NCBI RefSeq assembly: GCF_036373705.1
Contig: NW_027102749.1
Location: forward strand, 35,264-99,263
DNA: 64,000 nucleotides
Reading direction: 5' to 3'
Origin: Amia ocellicauda
Taxonomy: Eukaryota; Chordata; Actinopteri; Amiiformes; Amiidae
A program made the translations under genes and the position numbers. A model generated the notes under the pieces. It was not told the DNA's origin. It saw only the letters and a list, made by a program, of their open reading frames with translations, and made no database searches. The number at the start of each line of letters is the position of its first letter. The first letter of the stretch is position 1. Of this stretch, positions 1 through 11,353 are shown in pieces.

Positions 1-26
1 GAGTCATCATTCAGCCAAGTCTCTCG

Positions 27-145
27 GCTTGCGGCCACACCGTCCTGAATGCGCCCAATCTCGTCAGATCTCGGAAGCTAAACGGGGCAGGGCCTGGTCA
101 GTACTTGGATGGGAGACCTCCTAGAAATACCAGGTGCTGCAAGCC
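27..145 (+). rRNA. 5S rRNA, box C intact
   Basis: G31A and C24T; box C unchanged. It ends AAGCC and is then followed by T4. Confidence 0.92.
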
Positions 146-324
146 TTTTACGTCTCCTGGGTAACTTCATCGTAGCTCTTAATACTCTCTTTCTGTCTCC
201 AGGAGATATAATTGAACAATTGTACACGTACCCGGCTACTTTCAACACCCTTTGCTGCACTGATATTTTTCCCTCTATTTTTCTTTTTTTTTTTTGCTGG
301 AAATTCCGTCAATACCCGCCATCC

Positions 325-331
325 TTTAAGA
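325..331 (+). promoter_or_regulatory. TATA-like TTTAAGA box of 5S units (representative)
   Basis: TTTAAGA lies 31 to 25 bp before the gene at 356 and recurs at this distance in nearly all units. That is the usual place of an upstream TATA-like element that helps TFIIIB positioning on 5S genes (inference). It is altered before the genes at 3685 and 9357 (CCTAAAG), 29765 and 30763 (CTTTAGAG), 34135 (CTTTTGGG) and 36142 (CTTTTAGAG), and is CATTAAG before 2681, 5022, 5681, 10695 and 11354. Confidence 0.6.
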
Positions 332-355
332 GACATCATGCAGCCAGGCATCTCG

Positions 356-474
356 GCTTGCGGCCACACCATACTGAACGCGCCCGATCTCGTCAGATCT
401 CGGAAGCTAAACGGGGCAGGACCTGGTTAGTACATGAATGTGAGACCGCCTGGAAATACCTAGTGCTGCAAGCT
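356..474 (+). rRNA. 5S rRNA, damaged box C class
   Basis: Box C reads ACATGAATGTGAG (T79A, G82A, G86T). A106T and G107A break the helix that pairs 67-72 with 103-108. T4 terminator. Confidence 0.82.
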
Positions 475-691
475 TTTACGTCTCCTGGGTAACTTTATCG
501 TAGCTCTTAATACTCTCTATCTGTCTGGAGGAGATATAATTGAAGAATTGTACATGTACCCGGCTACTTTCAACACCCTTTGCTGCACTGATATTTTTCC
601 CTCCCTTTTTCTATTTTTTTTTTTTTTTTTTGCTGGAAGTTCCGTCAATACCCGCCAGCCTTTAAGAGACATCATGCAGCCAGGCCTCTTG

Positions 692-810
692 GCTTGCGGA
701 CACACTGTCCTGAACGCGCCTGATCTCATCAGATCTCGGAAGCTAAATGGGGCAGGGCCTAGACAGTACTTGGATGGGTGACCTCCTGGAAATACCAGGT
801 GCTGCAAGCT
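692..810 (+). rRNA. 5S rRNA, box C intact
   Basis: CATCAGATC in the loop C arm, GCTAAATGGGG in box A, GGGTG in box C (A88T). Confidence 0.9.
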
Positions 811-814
811 TTTT
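810..814 (+). terminator. Pol III T-run terminator (representative)
   Basis: Five T residues begin at the last base of the gene at 692. Most copies with an intact box C have this T5 form; copies of the damaged box C class usually have T4 (TTTTACG). Pol III stops at four or more T on the non-template strand, so both should work, T4 less strongly. Confidence 0.75.
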
Positions 815-1029
815 ACGTCCCCTGGGTAACTTTATCGTAGCTCTTAATACTCTCTTTCTGTCTGGAGGAGATATAATTGAAGAATTGTACACGTACCCGG
901 CTACTTTCAACACCCTTTCCTGCACTGATATTTTTCCCTCCATTTTTCTATTTTTTATTTTTTTTTTATGCTGGAAATTCCGTCAATACCCGCCAGCCTT
1001 TAAGAGACATCATGCAGCCAGGCGTCTCG

Positions 1030-1148
1030 GCTTGTGGCCACACCGTCCTGAACGCGCCCGATCTCGTCAGATCTCAGAAACTAAACGGGGCAGGACCTGG
1101 TCAGTACTTGGATGGGAGACCTCCTGGAAGTACCAGGTGCTGCAAGCT
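1030..1148 (+). rRNA. 5S rRNA, box C intact
   Basis: C6T; box A flank CAGAAACTAAACG; 3' arm GAAGTACCAGG. Confidence 0.9.
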
Positions 1149-1366
1149 TTTTACGTCTCTTGGGTAACTTCATCGTAGCTCTTAATACTCTCTTTCTGTC
1201 TGGAGGAGATATAATTGAAGTATTGTACACGTACCCGGCTACTTTCAACACCCTTTCCTGCACTGATATTTTTCCCTCCATTTTCCTTTTTTTTTTGTTT
1301 TTTTTTGCTGGAAGTTCCGTCAATACCCGCCAGCCTTTAAGAGACATCATGCAGCCAGGCCTCTCG

Positions 1367-1485
1367 GCTTGCGGCCACACCATCCTGAACGCGCCCGATC
1401 TCGTCAGATCTCGGAAGCTAAACGGGGCAGGACCTGGTCAGTACATGAATGTGAGACCTCCTGGAAATACCTCGTGCTGCAAGCT
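1367..1485 (+). rRNA. 5S rRNA, damaged box C class
   Basis: A16, A66, ACATGAATGTGAG in box C and CCTCGTG in the 3' arm; T4 terminator. Confidence 0.82.
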
Positions 1486-1613
1486 TTTACGTCTCCTGGG
1501 TAACTTTATCGTAGCTCTTAATACTCTCTATCTGTCTGGAGGAGATATAATTGAAGTATTGTACACGTACCCAGCTACTGTCAACACCCTTTGCTGCACT
1601 GATATTTTTCCAT

Positions 1614-1649
<36 letters not shown>

Positions 1650-1706
1650 TGAAGTTCTGTCAATACCCGCCAACCTTTAAGAGACATCATGCAGCCAGGC
1701 CTTTCG

Positions 1707-1815
1707 GCTTGTGGCCACACCGTCCTGAATGCGCCAGATCTCGGAAGCTAAACGGGGCAGGGCCTGGTCAGTACTTGGATGGGAGACCTCCTAGAAATAC
1801 CAGGTGCTGCAAGCC
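1707..1815 (+). pseudogene. 5S rRNA copy with 10-nt deletion
   Basis: The sequence jumps from GAATGCGCC to AGATCTCGG, losing 10 nt of the loop C arm; box A and box C remain. It could still be transcribed but would lack half of helix III. Confidence 0.85.
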
Positions 1816-2025
1816 TTTTACGTCTCCTGGGTAACTTCATCGTAGCTCTTAATACTCTCTTTCTGTCTCCAGGAGATATAATTGAAGAATTGTACACGTA
1901 CTAGGCTACTTTCAACACCCTTTGCTGCACTGGTATATTTCCCTCTATTTTTTTTGTTTTTTTTTGCTGGAAGTTCCGTCAATACCCGCCAGCCTTTAAG
2001 AGACATCATGCAGCCAGGCCTTTTG

Positions 2026-2144
2026 GCTTGCGGCCACACCGTCCTGAACGCGCCCGATCTCGTCAGATCTCGGAAGGTAAAAGGGGCAGGGCCTGGTCAG
2101 AACTTGGATGGGTGACCTCCTGGAAATACCTGGTGCTGCAAGCT
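2026..2144 (+). rRNA. 5S rRNA, altered box A
   Basis: GGTAAAAGGGG in box A and CAGAACTTGG before box C; A106T. Confidence 0.88.
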
Positions 2145-2352
2145 TTTTTGTCTCCTGGGTAACTTCATCGTAGCTCTTAGTACTCTCTTTCTGTCTGGAG
2201 GAGATATAATTGAAGTATTGTACACGTACCTGGCTACTTTCAACAGCCTTTGCTGCACTGATATTTTTCCCTCCATTTTTCTTTTTTTTTTTGCTGGAAG
2301 TTCCGTCAATATCCGCCAACCTTTAAGAGACATCATGCAGCCAGGCCTCTCG

Positions 2353-2471
2353 GCTTGTGGCCACACCGTCCTGAATGCGCCCGATCTCGTAAGATCTCGG
2401 AAGCTAAACGGGGCAGGGCCTGGTCAGTACTTGGATGGCTGACCTCCTAGAAATACCAGGTGCTGCAAGCT
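2353..2471 (+). rRNA. 5S rRNA, box C variant
   Basis: GTAAGATCT in loop C; box C GATGGCTGACC (G87C, A88T). Confidence 0.9.
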
Positions 2472-2680
2472 TTTTACGTCTCCTGGGTAACTTCATCGTA
2501 GCTCTTAATACTCTCTTTCTGTCTGGAGGAGACATAATTGAAGAATTGTACACGTACCCGGCTACTTTCAACACCCATTGCTGCACTGGTATTTCTCCCT
2601 CCATTTCTCTTTTTTTTTTTGCTGGATGTTCCGTCAAAACCCGCCAACCATTAAGAGACATCATGCAGCCCGGCCTCTTG

Positions 2681-2799
2681 GCTTGCAGCCACACCGTCCT
2701 GAACGCCCCCGATCTCATCAGATCTTGGAATTTAAACGGGGCAGGGCCTGGTCAGTACTTGGATGGGTGACCTCCTGGAAATGCCAGGTGCTGCAAGCT
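2681..2799 (+). rRNA. 5S rRNA, TTGGAATTTAAAC variant
   Basis: GCTTGCAGCC start, CCCCCGATCTCATC and TTGGAATTTAAACGGG in place of the normal box A entry; ATGCCAGG 3' arm. It shares these with the copies at 5022, 5681, 10695 and 11354. Confidence 0.88.
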
Positions 2800-3009
2800 T
2801 TTTACGTCTCCTGGGTAACTTCATCGTAGCTCTTAATACTCTCTTTCTGTCTGGAGGAGATATAATTGAAGAATTGTACACGTACCCGGCTACTTTCAAC
2901 ACCCTTTCCTGCACTGGTATATTTCCCTCTATTTTTCTTTTTTTTTTTTGCTGTCAGTTCCGTCAATACCCGCCAGCCTTTAAGAGACATCATGCAGCCA
3001 GCCATCTTG

Positions 3010-3128
3010 GCTTGCGGCCACACCATCCTGAACGCGCCCGATCTCGTCAGATCTCGGAAGCTGAACGGGGCAGGACCTGGTCAGTACTTGGATGGGAGAC
3101 CTCCTGGAAATACCTGGTGCTGCAAGCT
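3010..3128 (+). rRNA. 5S rRNA, box C intact
   Basis: A16, A66, GCTGAACGGGG in box A, A106T, T4 terminator. The 5.67-kb duplication begins within this gene, at about 3064. Confidence 0.9.
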
Positions 3129-3347
3129 TTTACGTCTCCTGGGTAACTTTATCGTAGCTCTTAATTCTCTCTTTCTGTCTGGAGGAGATATAAGTGAAGA
3201 ATTGTACACGTACCCGGCTACTTTCAACACCCTTTGCTGCACTGATATTTTTCCCTCCATTTTTCTATTTTTTTTTTTTTTTTTTTTGCTGGAAATTCCG
3301 TCAATACCCGCCATCCTTTAAGAGACATCATGCAGCCAGGCATCTTG

Positions 3348-3466
3348 GCTTGCGGCCACACCATCCTGAACGCGCCCGATCTCGTCAGATCTCAGAAGCT
3401 AAACGGGGAAGGACCTGGTCAGTATTTGGTTGGGTGACTTCCTGGAAATACCAGGTGCTGCAAGCT
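3348..3466 (+). rRNA. 5S rRNA, divergent
   Basis: CAGAAGC, GGGGAAGG, and box C region TATTTGGTTGGGTGACTT. Confidence 0.87.
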
Positions 3467-3684
3467 TTTTACGTCTCCTGGGTAACTTCATCGTAAATCT
3501 TAATACTCTCTTTCAGTCTGGAGGAGATATTATTGAAGAATTGTACACGTACCCGGCTACTTTCAACAGCCTTTGCTGCACTGATATCTTTCCCTCCATT
3601 TTTCTTTTTTTTTTTTTTTTTTTTTGCTGGAAGTTCCGTCAATACCCACCAGCCTAAAGAGACATCATGCAGCCGGGCCTCTTG

Positions 3685-3803
3685 GCTTTCGGCCACACCG
3701 TCCTGAACGCGCACGATATCGTCAGATCTCTGAAGCTAAACGGGGCAGGGCCTGGTCAGTACTTAGATTGGAGACCTCCTGGAAATACCTGGTGCTGCAA
3801 GCT
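3685..3803 (+). rRNA. 5S rRNA, divergent
   Basis: GCTTTCGG start, GCACGATATCG, CTGAAGC, box C region ACTTAGATTGGAG. The upstream box is also altered (CCTAAAG), so expression is doubtful. Confidence 0.85.
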
Positions 3804-4013
3804 TTTTACGTCTCCTGTGAAACTTCATCGTAGCTCTTAATACTCTCTATCTGTCTGGAGGAGATATAATTGAAGTATTGTACACGTACCCGGCTACTTT
3901 CAACAGCCTTTGCTGCACTGATATTTTTCCCTCCATTTTTCATTTTTTTTTTTGCTGGAAGTTCCGTCAATATCCGCCAACCTTTAAGAGACATCATGCA
4001 GCCAGGCCTCTCG

Positions 4014-4132
4014 GCTTGTGGCCACACCGTCCTGAATGCGCCCGATCTCGTAAGATCTCGGAAGCTAAACGGGGCAGGACCTGGTCAGTACATGGATGGG
4101 AGACCTCCTAGAAATACCAGGTGCTGCAAGCT
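4014..4132 (+). rRNA. 5S rRNA, box C nearly intact
   Basis: GTAAGATCT loop; ACATGGATGGG keeps the box C core despite T79A. Confidence 0.9.
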
Positions 4133-4269
4133 TTTTACGTCTCCTGGGTAACTTCATCGTAGCTCTTAATACTCTCTTTCTGTCTGGAGGAGACATAATT
4201 GAAGTATTGTACACGTACCCAGCTACTGTCAACACCCTTTGCTGCACTGATATTTTTCCATCCATTTTT

Positions 4270-4306
<37 letters not shown>

Positions 4307-4362
4307 GAAGTTCCGTCAATATCCGCCAACCTTTAAGAGACATCATGCAGCCAGGCCTCTCG

Positions 4363-4481
4363 GCTTGTGGCCACACCGTCCTGAATGCGCCCGATCTCGT
4401 AAGATCTCGGAAGCTAAACGGGGCAGGGCCTGGTCAGTACTTGGATGGCTGACCTCCTAGAAATACCAGGTGCTGCAAGCT
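4363..4481 (+). rRNA. 5S rRNA, box C variant
   Basis: GTAAGATCT; GATGGCTGACC. Same haplotype as the copy at 2353. Confidence 0.9.
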
Positions 4482-4691
4482 TTTTACGTCTCCTGGGTAA
4501 CTTCATCGTAGCTCTTAATACTCTCTTTCTGTCTGCAGGAGATATAATTGAAGAATTGTACACGTACCCGGCTACTTTCAACACCCTTTGCTGCACTGGT
4601 ATTTCTCCCTCCATTTCTCTTTTTTTTTTTTGCTGGCTGTTCCGTCAATACCCGCCAGCCTTTAAGAGACATCATGCAGCCAGGCATCTTG

Positions 4692-4810
4692 GCTTGCGGC
4701 CACACCGTCCTGAACGCGCCCGATCTCGTCAGATCTCGGAGGCTAAACGGGGCAAGGCCTGGTCAGTACTTGGATGGGTGTCCTCCTGGAAATATCAGGT
4801 GCTGCAAGCT
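4692..4810 (+). rRNA. 5S rRNA, variant
   Basis: GGAGGCTAAACGGGGCAAGG, GATGGGTGTCC and ATATCAGG. Confidence 0.89.
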
Positions 4811-5021
4811 TTTTACGTCTCCTGGGTAACTTCATCGTAGCTCTTAATACTCTCTTTCAGTCTGGAGGAGATATAATTGAAGAATTGTACACGTACCTGG
4901 CTACTTTCAACACCCTTTGCTGCACTGATATTTTTACCACCATTTCTCTTTTTTTTTATTTGCTGGATGTTCCGTCAAAACCCGCCAACCATTAAGAGGC
5001 ATCATGCAGCCAGGCCTCTTG

Positions 5022-5140
5022 GCTTGCAGCCACACCGTCCTGAACGCCCCCGATCTCATCAGATCTTGGAATTTAAACGGGGCAGGGCCTGGACAGTACT
5101 TGGATGGGTGACCTCCTGAAAATGCCAGGTGCTGCAAGCT
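5022..5140 (+). rRNA. 5S rRNA, TTGGAATTTAAAC variant
   Basis: GCTTGCAGCC start, TTGGAATTTAAAC, GGACAGTAC and ATGCCAGG. Confidence 0.88.
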
Positions 5141-5350
5141 TTTTACGTCTCCTGGGTAACTTCATCGTAGCTCTTAATACTCTCTTTCTGTCCGGAGGAG
5201 ATATAATTGAAGAATTGTACACGTACCCGGCTACTTTCAAAACCCATTACTGCACTGATATTTTTCCCTCCATTTCTCTTTTTTTTTTTTGCTCGCTGTT
5301 CCGTCAATACCCGCCAGCCTTTAAGAGACATCATGCAGCCAGGCATCTTG

Positions 5351-5469
5351 GCTTGCGGCCACACCGTCCTGAACGCGCCCGATCTCGTCAGATCTCGGAA
5401 GCCAAACGGGGCAGGGCCTTGTCAGTACTTGGATGGGTGTCCTCCTGGATATACCAGGTGCTGCAAGCT
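5351..5469 (+). rRNA. 5S rRNA, variant
   Basis: GAAGCCAAACGG in box A, CTTGTCAGT, GATGGGTGTCC, GATATACCAGG. Confidence 0.89.
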
Positions 5470-5680
5470 TTTTACGTCTCCTGGGTAACTTCATCGTTGC
5501 TCTTAATACTCTCTTTCAGTCTGGAGGAGATATAATTGAAGAATTGTACACGTACCTGGCTACTTTCAACACCCTTTGCTGCACTGATATTTTTACCACC
5601 ATTTCTCTTGTTTTTTATTTGCTGGATGTTCCGTCAATACCCGCCAGCCATTAAGAGACATCATGCAGCCAGGCCTCTTG

Positions 5681-5799
5681 GCTTGCAGCCACACCGTCCT
5701 GAACGCCCCCGATCTCATCAGATCTTGGAATTTAAACGGGGCAGGGCCTGGTCAGTACTTGGATGGGTGACCTCCTGGAAATGCCAGGTGCTGCAAGCT
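5681..5799 (+). rRNA. 5S rRNA, TTGGAATTTAAAC variant
   Basis: Same haplotype as the copy at 2681, three kilobases to the left. Confidence 0.88.
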
Positions 5800-6009
5800 T
5801 TTTACGTCTCCTGGGTAACTTCATCGTAGCTCTTAATACTCTCTTTCTGTCTGGAGGAGATATAATTGAAGAATTGTACACGTACCCGGCTACTTTCAAC
5901 ACCCTTTGCTGCACTGGTATTTTTCCCTCTATTTTTCTTTTTTTTTTTTGCTGGCAGTTCCGACAATACCCGCCAGCCTTTAAGAGACATCATGCAGCCA
6001 GGCCTCTTG

Positions 6010-6128
6010 GCTTGCGGCCACACCGTCCTGAACACGCCCGATCTCGTCAGATCTCGGAAGCTAAACGGGGCAGGGCCTGGTCAGTACTTGGATGGGAGAC
6101 CTCCTGGAAATACCTGGTGCTGCAAGCT
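6010..6128 (+). rRNA. 5S rRNA, box C intact
   Basis: GAACACGCCC (G25A) and A106T. Confidence 0.91.
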
Positions 6129-6347
6129 TTTTACGTCTCCTGGGAAACTTCATCGTAGCTCTTAATACTCTCTATCTGTCTGGAGGAGATATAATTGAAG
6201 TATTGTACACGTACCCGGCTATTTTCAACAGCCTTTGCTGCACTGATATTTTTCCCTCCATTTTCCATTTTTTTTTTTTTTTTTTTTGCTGGAAGTTCCG
6301 TCAATACCCGCCAGCCTTTAAGAGACATCATGCAGCCAGGCCTCTTG

Positions 6348-6466
6348 GCTTGCGGCCACACCGTCCTGAGCGCGCCCGATCTTGTCAGATCTCGGAAGCT
6401 AAACGGGGCAGGACCTGGTCAGTACTTGAATGTGAGACCTCCTGGAAATACCAGGTGCTGCAAGCT
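6348..6466 (+). rRNA. 5S rRNA, box C partly damaged
   Basis: GAGCGCGCC, CTTGTC and ACTTGAATGTGAG (G82A, G86T); 3' arm CCAGG kept; T4. Confidence 0.86.
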
Positions 6467-6681
6467 TTTACGTCTCCTGGGTAACTTTATCGTAGCTCTT
6501 AATACTCTCTATCTGTCTGGAGGAGATATAATTGAAGTATTGTACACGTACCCAGCTACTGTCAACACCATTTGCTGCACTGATATTTTTCCATCCATTT
6601 TTCTTTTTTTTTTTTTTTTTTGCTGGAAGTTCCGTCAATACCCGCCAACCTTTAAGAGACATCATGCAGCCAGGCCTCTTG

Positions 6682-6800
6682 GCTTGCGGCCACACCGTCC
6701 TGAATGCGCCCGATCTCGTCAGATCTCGGAAGCTAAACGGGGCAGGACCTGGTCAGTACTTGGATGGGAGACCTCCTAGAAATACCAGGTGCTGCAAGCT
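6682..6800 (+). rRNA. 5S rRNA, consensus-like
   Basis: Only C24T, A66 and A97-type changes; one of the cleanest copies. Confidence 0.94.
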
Positions 6801-7020
6801 TTTTACGTCTCCTGGGTAACTTCATCGTAGCTCTTAATACTCTCTCTCTGTCTGGAGGAGATATAATTGAAGTATTGTACACGTATCCAGCTACTTTCAA
6901 CACCCTTTCCTGCACTGATATTTTTCCCTCCATTTTTCTATTTTTTTTTTTTTTTTTTTTGCTGGAAATTCCGTCAATACCCGCCAGCCTTTAAGAGACA
7001 TCATGCAGCCATGCATCTCG

Positions 7021-7139
7021 GCTTGCGGCCACACCATCCTGAATGCGCCCGATCTCGTCAGATCTCGGAAGCTAAACGGGGCAGGACCTGGTCAGTACTT
7101 GGATGGGAGACCTCCTAGAAATACCAGGTGCTGCAAGCT
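7021..7139 (+). rRNA. 5S rRNA, consensus-like
   Basis: A16 and C24T; box A and C intact. Confidence 0.93.
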
Positions 7140-7355
7140 TTTTACGTCTCCTGGGTAACTTCATCGTAGCTCTTAATACTCTCTTTCTGTCTCCAGGAGA
7201 TATAATTGAAGAATTGTACACGTACCCGGCTACTTTCAACACCCTTTGCTGCACTGATATTTTTCCATCCATTTTTCTTTTTTTTTTTTTTTTTTGCTGG
7301 CAGTTCCGTCAATACCCGCCAACCTTTAAGAGACATCATGCAGCCAGGCGTCTCG

Positions 7356-7474
7356 GCTTGCGGCCACACCGTCCTGAATGCGCCCGATCTCGTCAGATCT
7401 CGGAAGCTAAACGGGGCAGGACCTGGTCAGTACTTGGATGGGAGACCTCCTAGAAATACCAGGTGCTGCAAGCT
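7356..7474 (+). rRNA. 5S rRNA, consensus-like
   Basis: C24T and A66 only. Confidence 0.94.
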
Positions 7475-7698
7475 TTTTACGTCTCCTGGGTAACTTCATC
7501 GTAGCTCTTAATACTCTCTCTCTGTCTGGAGGAGATATAATTGAAGTATTGTACACGTATCCAGCTACTGTCAACACCCTTTGCTGCACTGATATTTTTC
7601 CATCCATTTTTCTTTTTTCTTTTTTTCTTTTTTTTTTTGCTGGAAGTTCCGTCAATACCCGCCAACCTTTAAGAGACATCATGCAGCCAGGCCTTTCG

Positions 7699-7817
7699 GC
7701 TTGTGGCCACACCGTCCTGAATGCGCCCGATCTCGTCAGATCTCGGAAGCTAAACGGGGCAGGGCCTGGTCAGTACTTGGATGGGAGACCTCCTAGAAAT
7801 ACCAGGTGCTGCAAGCT
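7699..7817 (+). rRNA. 5S rRNA, consensus-like
   Basis: C6T (C6-G114 becomes a wobble pair) and C24T. Confidence 0.93.
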
Positions 7818-8026
7818 TTTTACGTCTCCTGGGTAACTTCATCGTAGCTCTTAATACTCTCTTTCTGTCTCCAGGAGATATAATTGAAGAATTGTACACG
7901 TACCCGGCTACTTTCAACACCCTTTGCTGCACTGGTATATTTCCCTCTATTTTTCTTTTTTTTTTTGCTGGCAGTTCCGTCAATACCCGCCAGCCTTTAA
8001 GAGACATCATGCAGCCAGGCATCTCG

Positions 8027-8145
8027 TCTTGCGGCCACACCATCCTGAACGCGCCCGATCTCGTCAGATCTCGGAAGCTAAACGGGGCAGGGCCTGGTCA
8101 GTACTTGGATGGGAGACCTCCTAGAAATACCAGGTGCTGCAAGCT
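8027..8145 (+). rRNA. 5S rRNA, G1T
   Basis: It starts TCTTGCGG, so the first pair of helix I is lost; the rest is intact. Confidence 0.9.
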
Positions 8146-8354
8146 TTTTACGTCTCCAGGGTAACTTCATCGTAGCTCTTAATACTCTCTTTCTGTCTCC
8201 AGGAGATATAATTGAAGAATTGTACACGTACCCGGCTACTTTCAACACCCTTTGCTGCACTGGTATATTTACCTCTATTTTTCTTTTTTTTTTTGCTGGC
8301 AGTTCCGTCAATACCCGCCAGCCTTTAAGAGACATCATGCAGCCAGGCATCTTG

Positions 8355-8473
8355 GCTTGCGGCCACACCATTCTGAACGCGGCCGATCTCGTCAGATCTT
8401 GGAAGCTAAACGGGGCAGGACCTGGTCAGTACATGGAAGTGAGACCTCCTGGAAATACCTAGTGCTGCAAGCT
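8355..8473 (+). rRNA. 5S rRNA, damaged box C class
   Basis: GCGGCCGATC, TTGGAAGC, ACATGGAAGTGAG and CCTAGTG. Confidence 0.82.
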
Positions 8474-8681
8474 TTTACGTCTCCTGGGTAACTTTATCGT
8501 AGCTCTTAATACTCTCTATCTGTCTGGAGGAGATATAAGTGAAGAATTGTACACGTACCCAGCTACTGTCAACACCCTTTGCTGCACTGATATTTTTCCA
8601 TCCATTTTTTTTTTTTTTTTTGCTGGAAGTTCCGTCAATACCCGCCAACCTTTAAGAGACATCATGCAGCCAGGCCTTTCG

Positions 8682-8800
8682 GCTTGTGGCCACACCGTCC
8701 TGAATGCGCCCGATCTCGTCAGATCTCGGAAGCTAAACGGGGCAGGACCTGGTCAGTACTTGGATGGGAGACCTCCTGGAAATACCTGGTGCTGCAAGCT
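8682..8800 (+). rRNA. 5S rRNA, junction copy of the 5.67-kb duplication
   Basis: The first half matches the GCTTGTGG/C24T type; from about 8736 it follows the copy at 3010, so it is a hybrid. Box C intact, A106T, T4. Confidence 0.91.
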
Positions 8801-9019
8801 TTTACGTCTCCTGGGTAACTTTATCGTAGCTCTTAATTCTCTCTTTCTGTCTGGAGGAGATATAAGTGAAGAATTGTACACGTACCCGGCTACTTTCAAC
8901 ACCCTTTGCTGCACTGATATTTTTCCCTCCATTTTTCTATTTTTTTTTTTTTTTTTTTTGCTGGAAATTCCGTCAATACCCGCCATCCTTTAAGAGACAT
9001 CATGCAGCCAGGCATCTTG

Positions 9020-9138
9020 GCTTGCGGCCACACCATCCTGAACGCGCCCGATCTCGTCAGATCTCAGAAGCTAAACGGGGAAGGACCTGGTCAGTATTTG
9101 GTTGGGTGACTTCCTGGAAATACCAGGTGCTGCAAGCT
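9020..9138 (+). rRNA. 5S rRNA, duplicate of copy at 3348
   Basis: Offset 5672; the same TATTTGGTTGGGTG box C change. Confidence 0.87.
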
Positions 9139-9356
9139 TTTTACGTCTCCTGGGTAACTTCATCGTAAATCTTAATACTCTCTTTCAGTCTGGAGGAGAT
9201 ATTATTGAAGAATTGTACACGTACCCGGCTACTTTCAACAGCCTTTGCTGCACTGATATCTTTCCCTCCATTTTTCTTTTTTTTTTTTTTTTTTTTTGCT
9301 GGAAGTTCCGTCAATACCCACTAGCCTAAAGAGACATCATGCAGCCGGGCCTCTTG

Positions 9357-9475
9357 GCTTTCGGCCACACCGTCCTGAACGCGCACGATATCGTCAGATC
9401 TCTGAAGCTAAACGGGGCAGGGCCTGGTCAGTACTTAGATTGGAGACCTCCTGGAAATACCTGGTGCTGCAAGCT
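9357..9475 (+). rRNA. 5S rRNA, duplicate of copy at 3685
   Basis: The same GCTTTCGG, ATATCG and ACTTAGATTGG changes. The spacer just upstream reads CACTAGCC rather than CACCAGCC. Confidence 0.85.
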
Positions 9476-9685
9476 TTTTACGTCTCCTGTGAAACTTCAT
9501 CGTAGCTCTTAATACTCTCTATCTGTCTGGAGGAGATATAATTGAAGTATTGTACACGTACCCGGCTACTTTCAACAGCCTTTGCTGCACTGATATTTTT
9601 CCCTCCATTTTTCATTTTTTTTTTTGCTGGAAGTTCCGTCAATATCCGCCAACCTTTAAGAGACATCATGCAGCCAGGCCTCTCG

Positions 9686-9804
9686 GCTTGTGGCCACACC
9701 GTCCTGAATGCGCCCGATCTCGTAAGATCTCGGAAGCTAAACGGGGCAGGACCTGGTCAGTACATGGATGGGAGACCTCCTAGAAATACCAGGTGCTGCA
9801 AGCT
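9686..9804 (+). rRNA. 5S rRNA, duplicate of copy at 4014
   Basis: Identical haplotype GTAAGATCT with ACATGGATGGG. Confidence 0.9.
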
Positions 9805-9941
9805 TTTTACGTCTCCTGGGTAACTTCATCGTAGCTCTTAATACTCTCTTTCTGTCTGGAGGAGACATAATTGAAGTATTGTACACGTACCCAGCTACTG
9901 TCAACACCCTTTGCTGCACTGATATTTTTCCATCCATTTTT

Positions 9942-9979
<38 letters not shown>

Positions 9980-10035
9980 GAAGTTCCGTCAATATCCGCC
10001 AACCTTTAAGAGACATCATGCAGCCAGGCCTCTCG

Positions 10036-10154
10036 GCTTGTGGCCACACCGTCCTGAATGCGCCCGATCTCGTAAGATCTCGGAAGCTAAACGGGGCAGG
10101 GCCTGGTCAGTACTTGGATGGATGACCTCCTAGAAATACCAGGTGCTGCAAGCT
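10036..10154 (+). rRNA. 5S rRNA, duplicate of copy at 4363
   Basis: It differs from its partner in box C: GATGGATGACC instead of GATGGCTGACC. Offset grows to 5673 because the poly(T) before it is one base longer. Confidence 0.9.
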
Positions 10155-10364
10155 TTTTACGTCTCCTGGGTAACTTCATCGTAGCTCTTAATACTCTCTT
10201 TCTGTCTGCAGGAGATATAATTGAAGAATTGTACACGTACCCGGCTACTTTCAACACCCTTTGCTGCACTGGTATTTCTCCCTCCATTTCTCTTTTTTTT
10301 TTTTGCTGGCTGTTCCGTCAATACCCGCCAGCCTTTAAGAGACATCATGCAGCCAGGCATCTTG

Positions 10365-10483
10365 GCTTGCGGCCACACCGTCCTGAACGCGCCCGATCTC
10401 GTCAGATCTCGGAGGCTAAACGGGGCAAGGCCTGGTCAGTACTTGGATGGGTGTCCTCCTGGAAATATCAGGTGCTGCAAGCT
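10365..10483 (+). rRNA. 5S rRNA, duplicate of copy at 4692
   Basis: Same GGAGGC, GGGGCAAGG and ATATCAGG changes. Confidence 0.89.
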
Positions 10484-10694
10484 TTTTACGTCTCCTGGGT
10501 AACTTCATCGTAGCTCTTAATACTCTCTTTCAGTCTGGAGGAGATATAATTGAAGAATTGTACACGTACCTGGCTACTTTCAACACCCTTTGCTGCACTG
10601 ATATTTTTACCACCATTTCTCTTTTTTTTTATTTGCTGGATGTTCCGTCAAAACCCGCCAACCATTAAGAGGCATCATGCAGCCAGGCCTCTTG

Positions 10695-10813
10695 GCTTGC
10701 AGCCACACCGTCCTGAACGCCCCCGATCTCATCAGATCTTGGAATTTAAACGGGGCAGGGCCTGGACAGTACTTGGATGGGTGACCTCCTGAAAATGCCA
10801 GGTGCTGCAAGCT
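10695..10813 (+). rRNA. 5S rRNA, duplicate of copy at 5022
   Basis: Same TTGGAATTTAAAC and GGACAGTAC changes. Confidence 0.88.
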
Positions 10814-11023
10814 TTTTACGTCTCCTGGGTAACTTCATCGTAGCTCTTAATACTCTCTTTCTGTCCGGAGGAGATATAATTGAAGAATTGTACACGTACC
10901 CGGCTACTTTCAAAACCCATTACTGCACTGATATTTTTCCCTCCATTTCTCTTTTTTTTTTTTGCTCGCTGTTCCGTCAATACCCGCCAGCCTTTAAGAG
11001 ACATCATGCAGCCAGGCATCTTG

Positions 11024-11142
11024 GCTTGCGGCCACACCGTCCTGAACGCGCCCGATCTCGTCAGATCTCGGAAGCCAAACGGGGCAGGGCCTTGTCAGTA
11101 CTTGGATGGGTGTCCTCCTGGATATACCAGGTGCTGCAAGCT
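11024..11142 (+). rRNA. 5S rRNA, duplicate of copy at 5351
   Basis: Same GAAGCCAAACGG and GATATACC changes. Confidence 0.89.
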
Positions 11143-11353
11143 TTTTACGTCTCCTGGGTAACTTCATCGTTGCTCTTAATACTCTCTTTCAGTCTGGAGG
11201 AGATATAATTGAAGAATTGTACACGTACCTGGCTACTTTCAACACCCTTTGCTGCACTGATATTTTTACCACCATTTCTCTTGTTTTTTATTTGCTGGAT
11301 GTTCCGTCAATACCCGCCAGCCATTAAGAGACATCATGCAGCCAGGCCTCTTG

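Noticed and set aside
1112-1834. Long open frames of up to 240 codons across the 5S array (for example 1112-1834 and 14771-15463)
   Set aside because: They repeat with the unit, read through the rRNA genes and poly(T) tracts, and have no conserved start or product.
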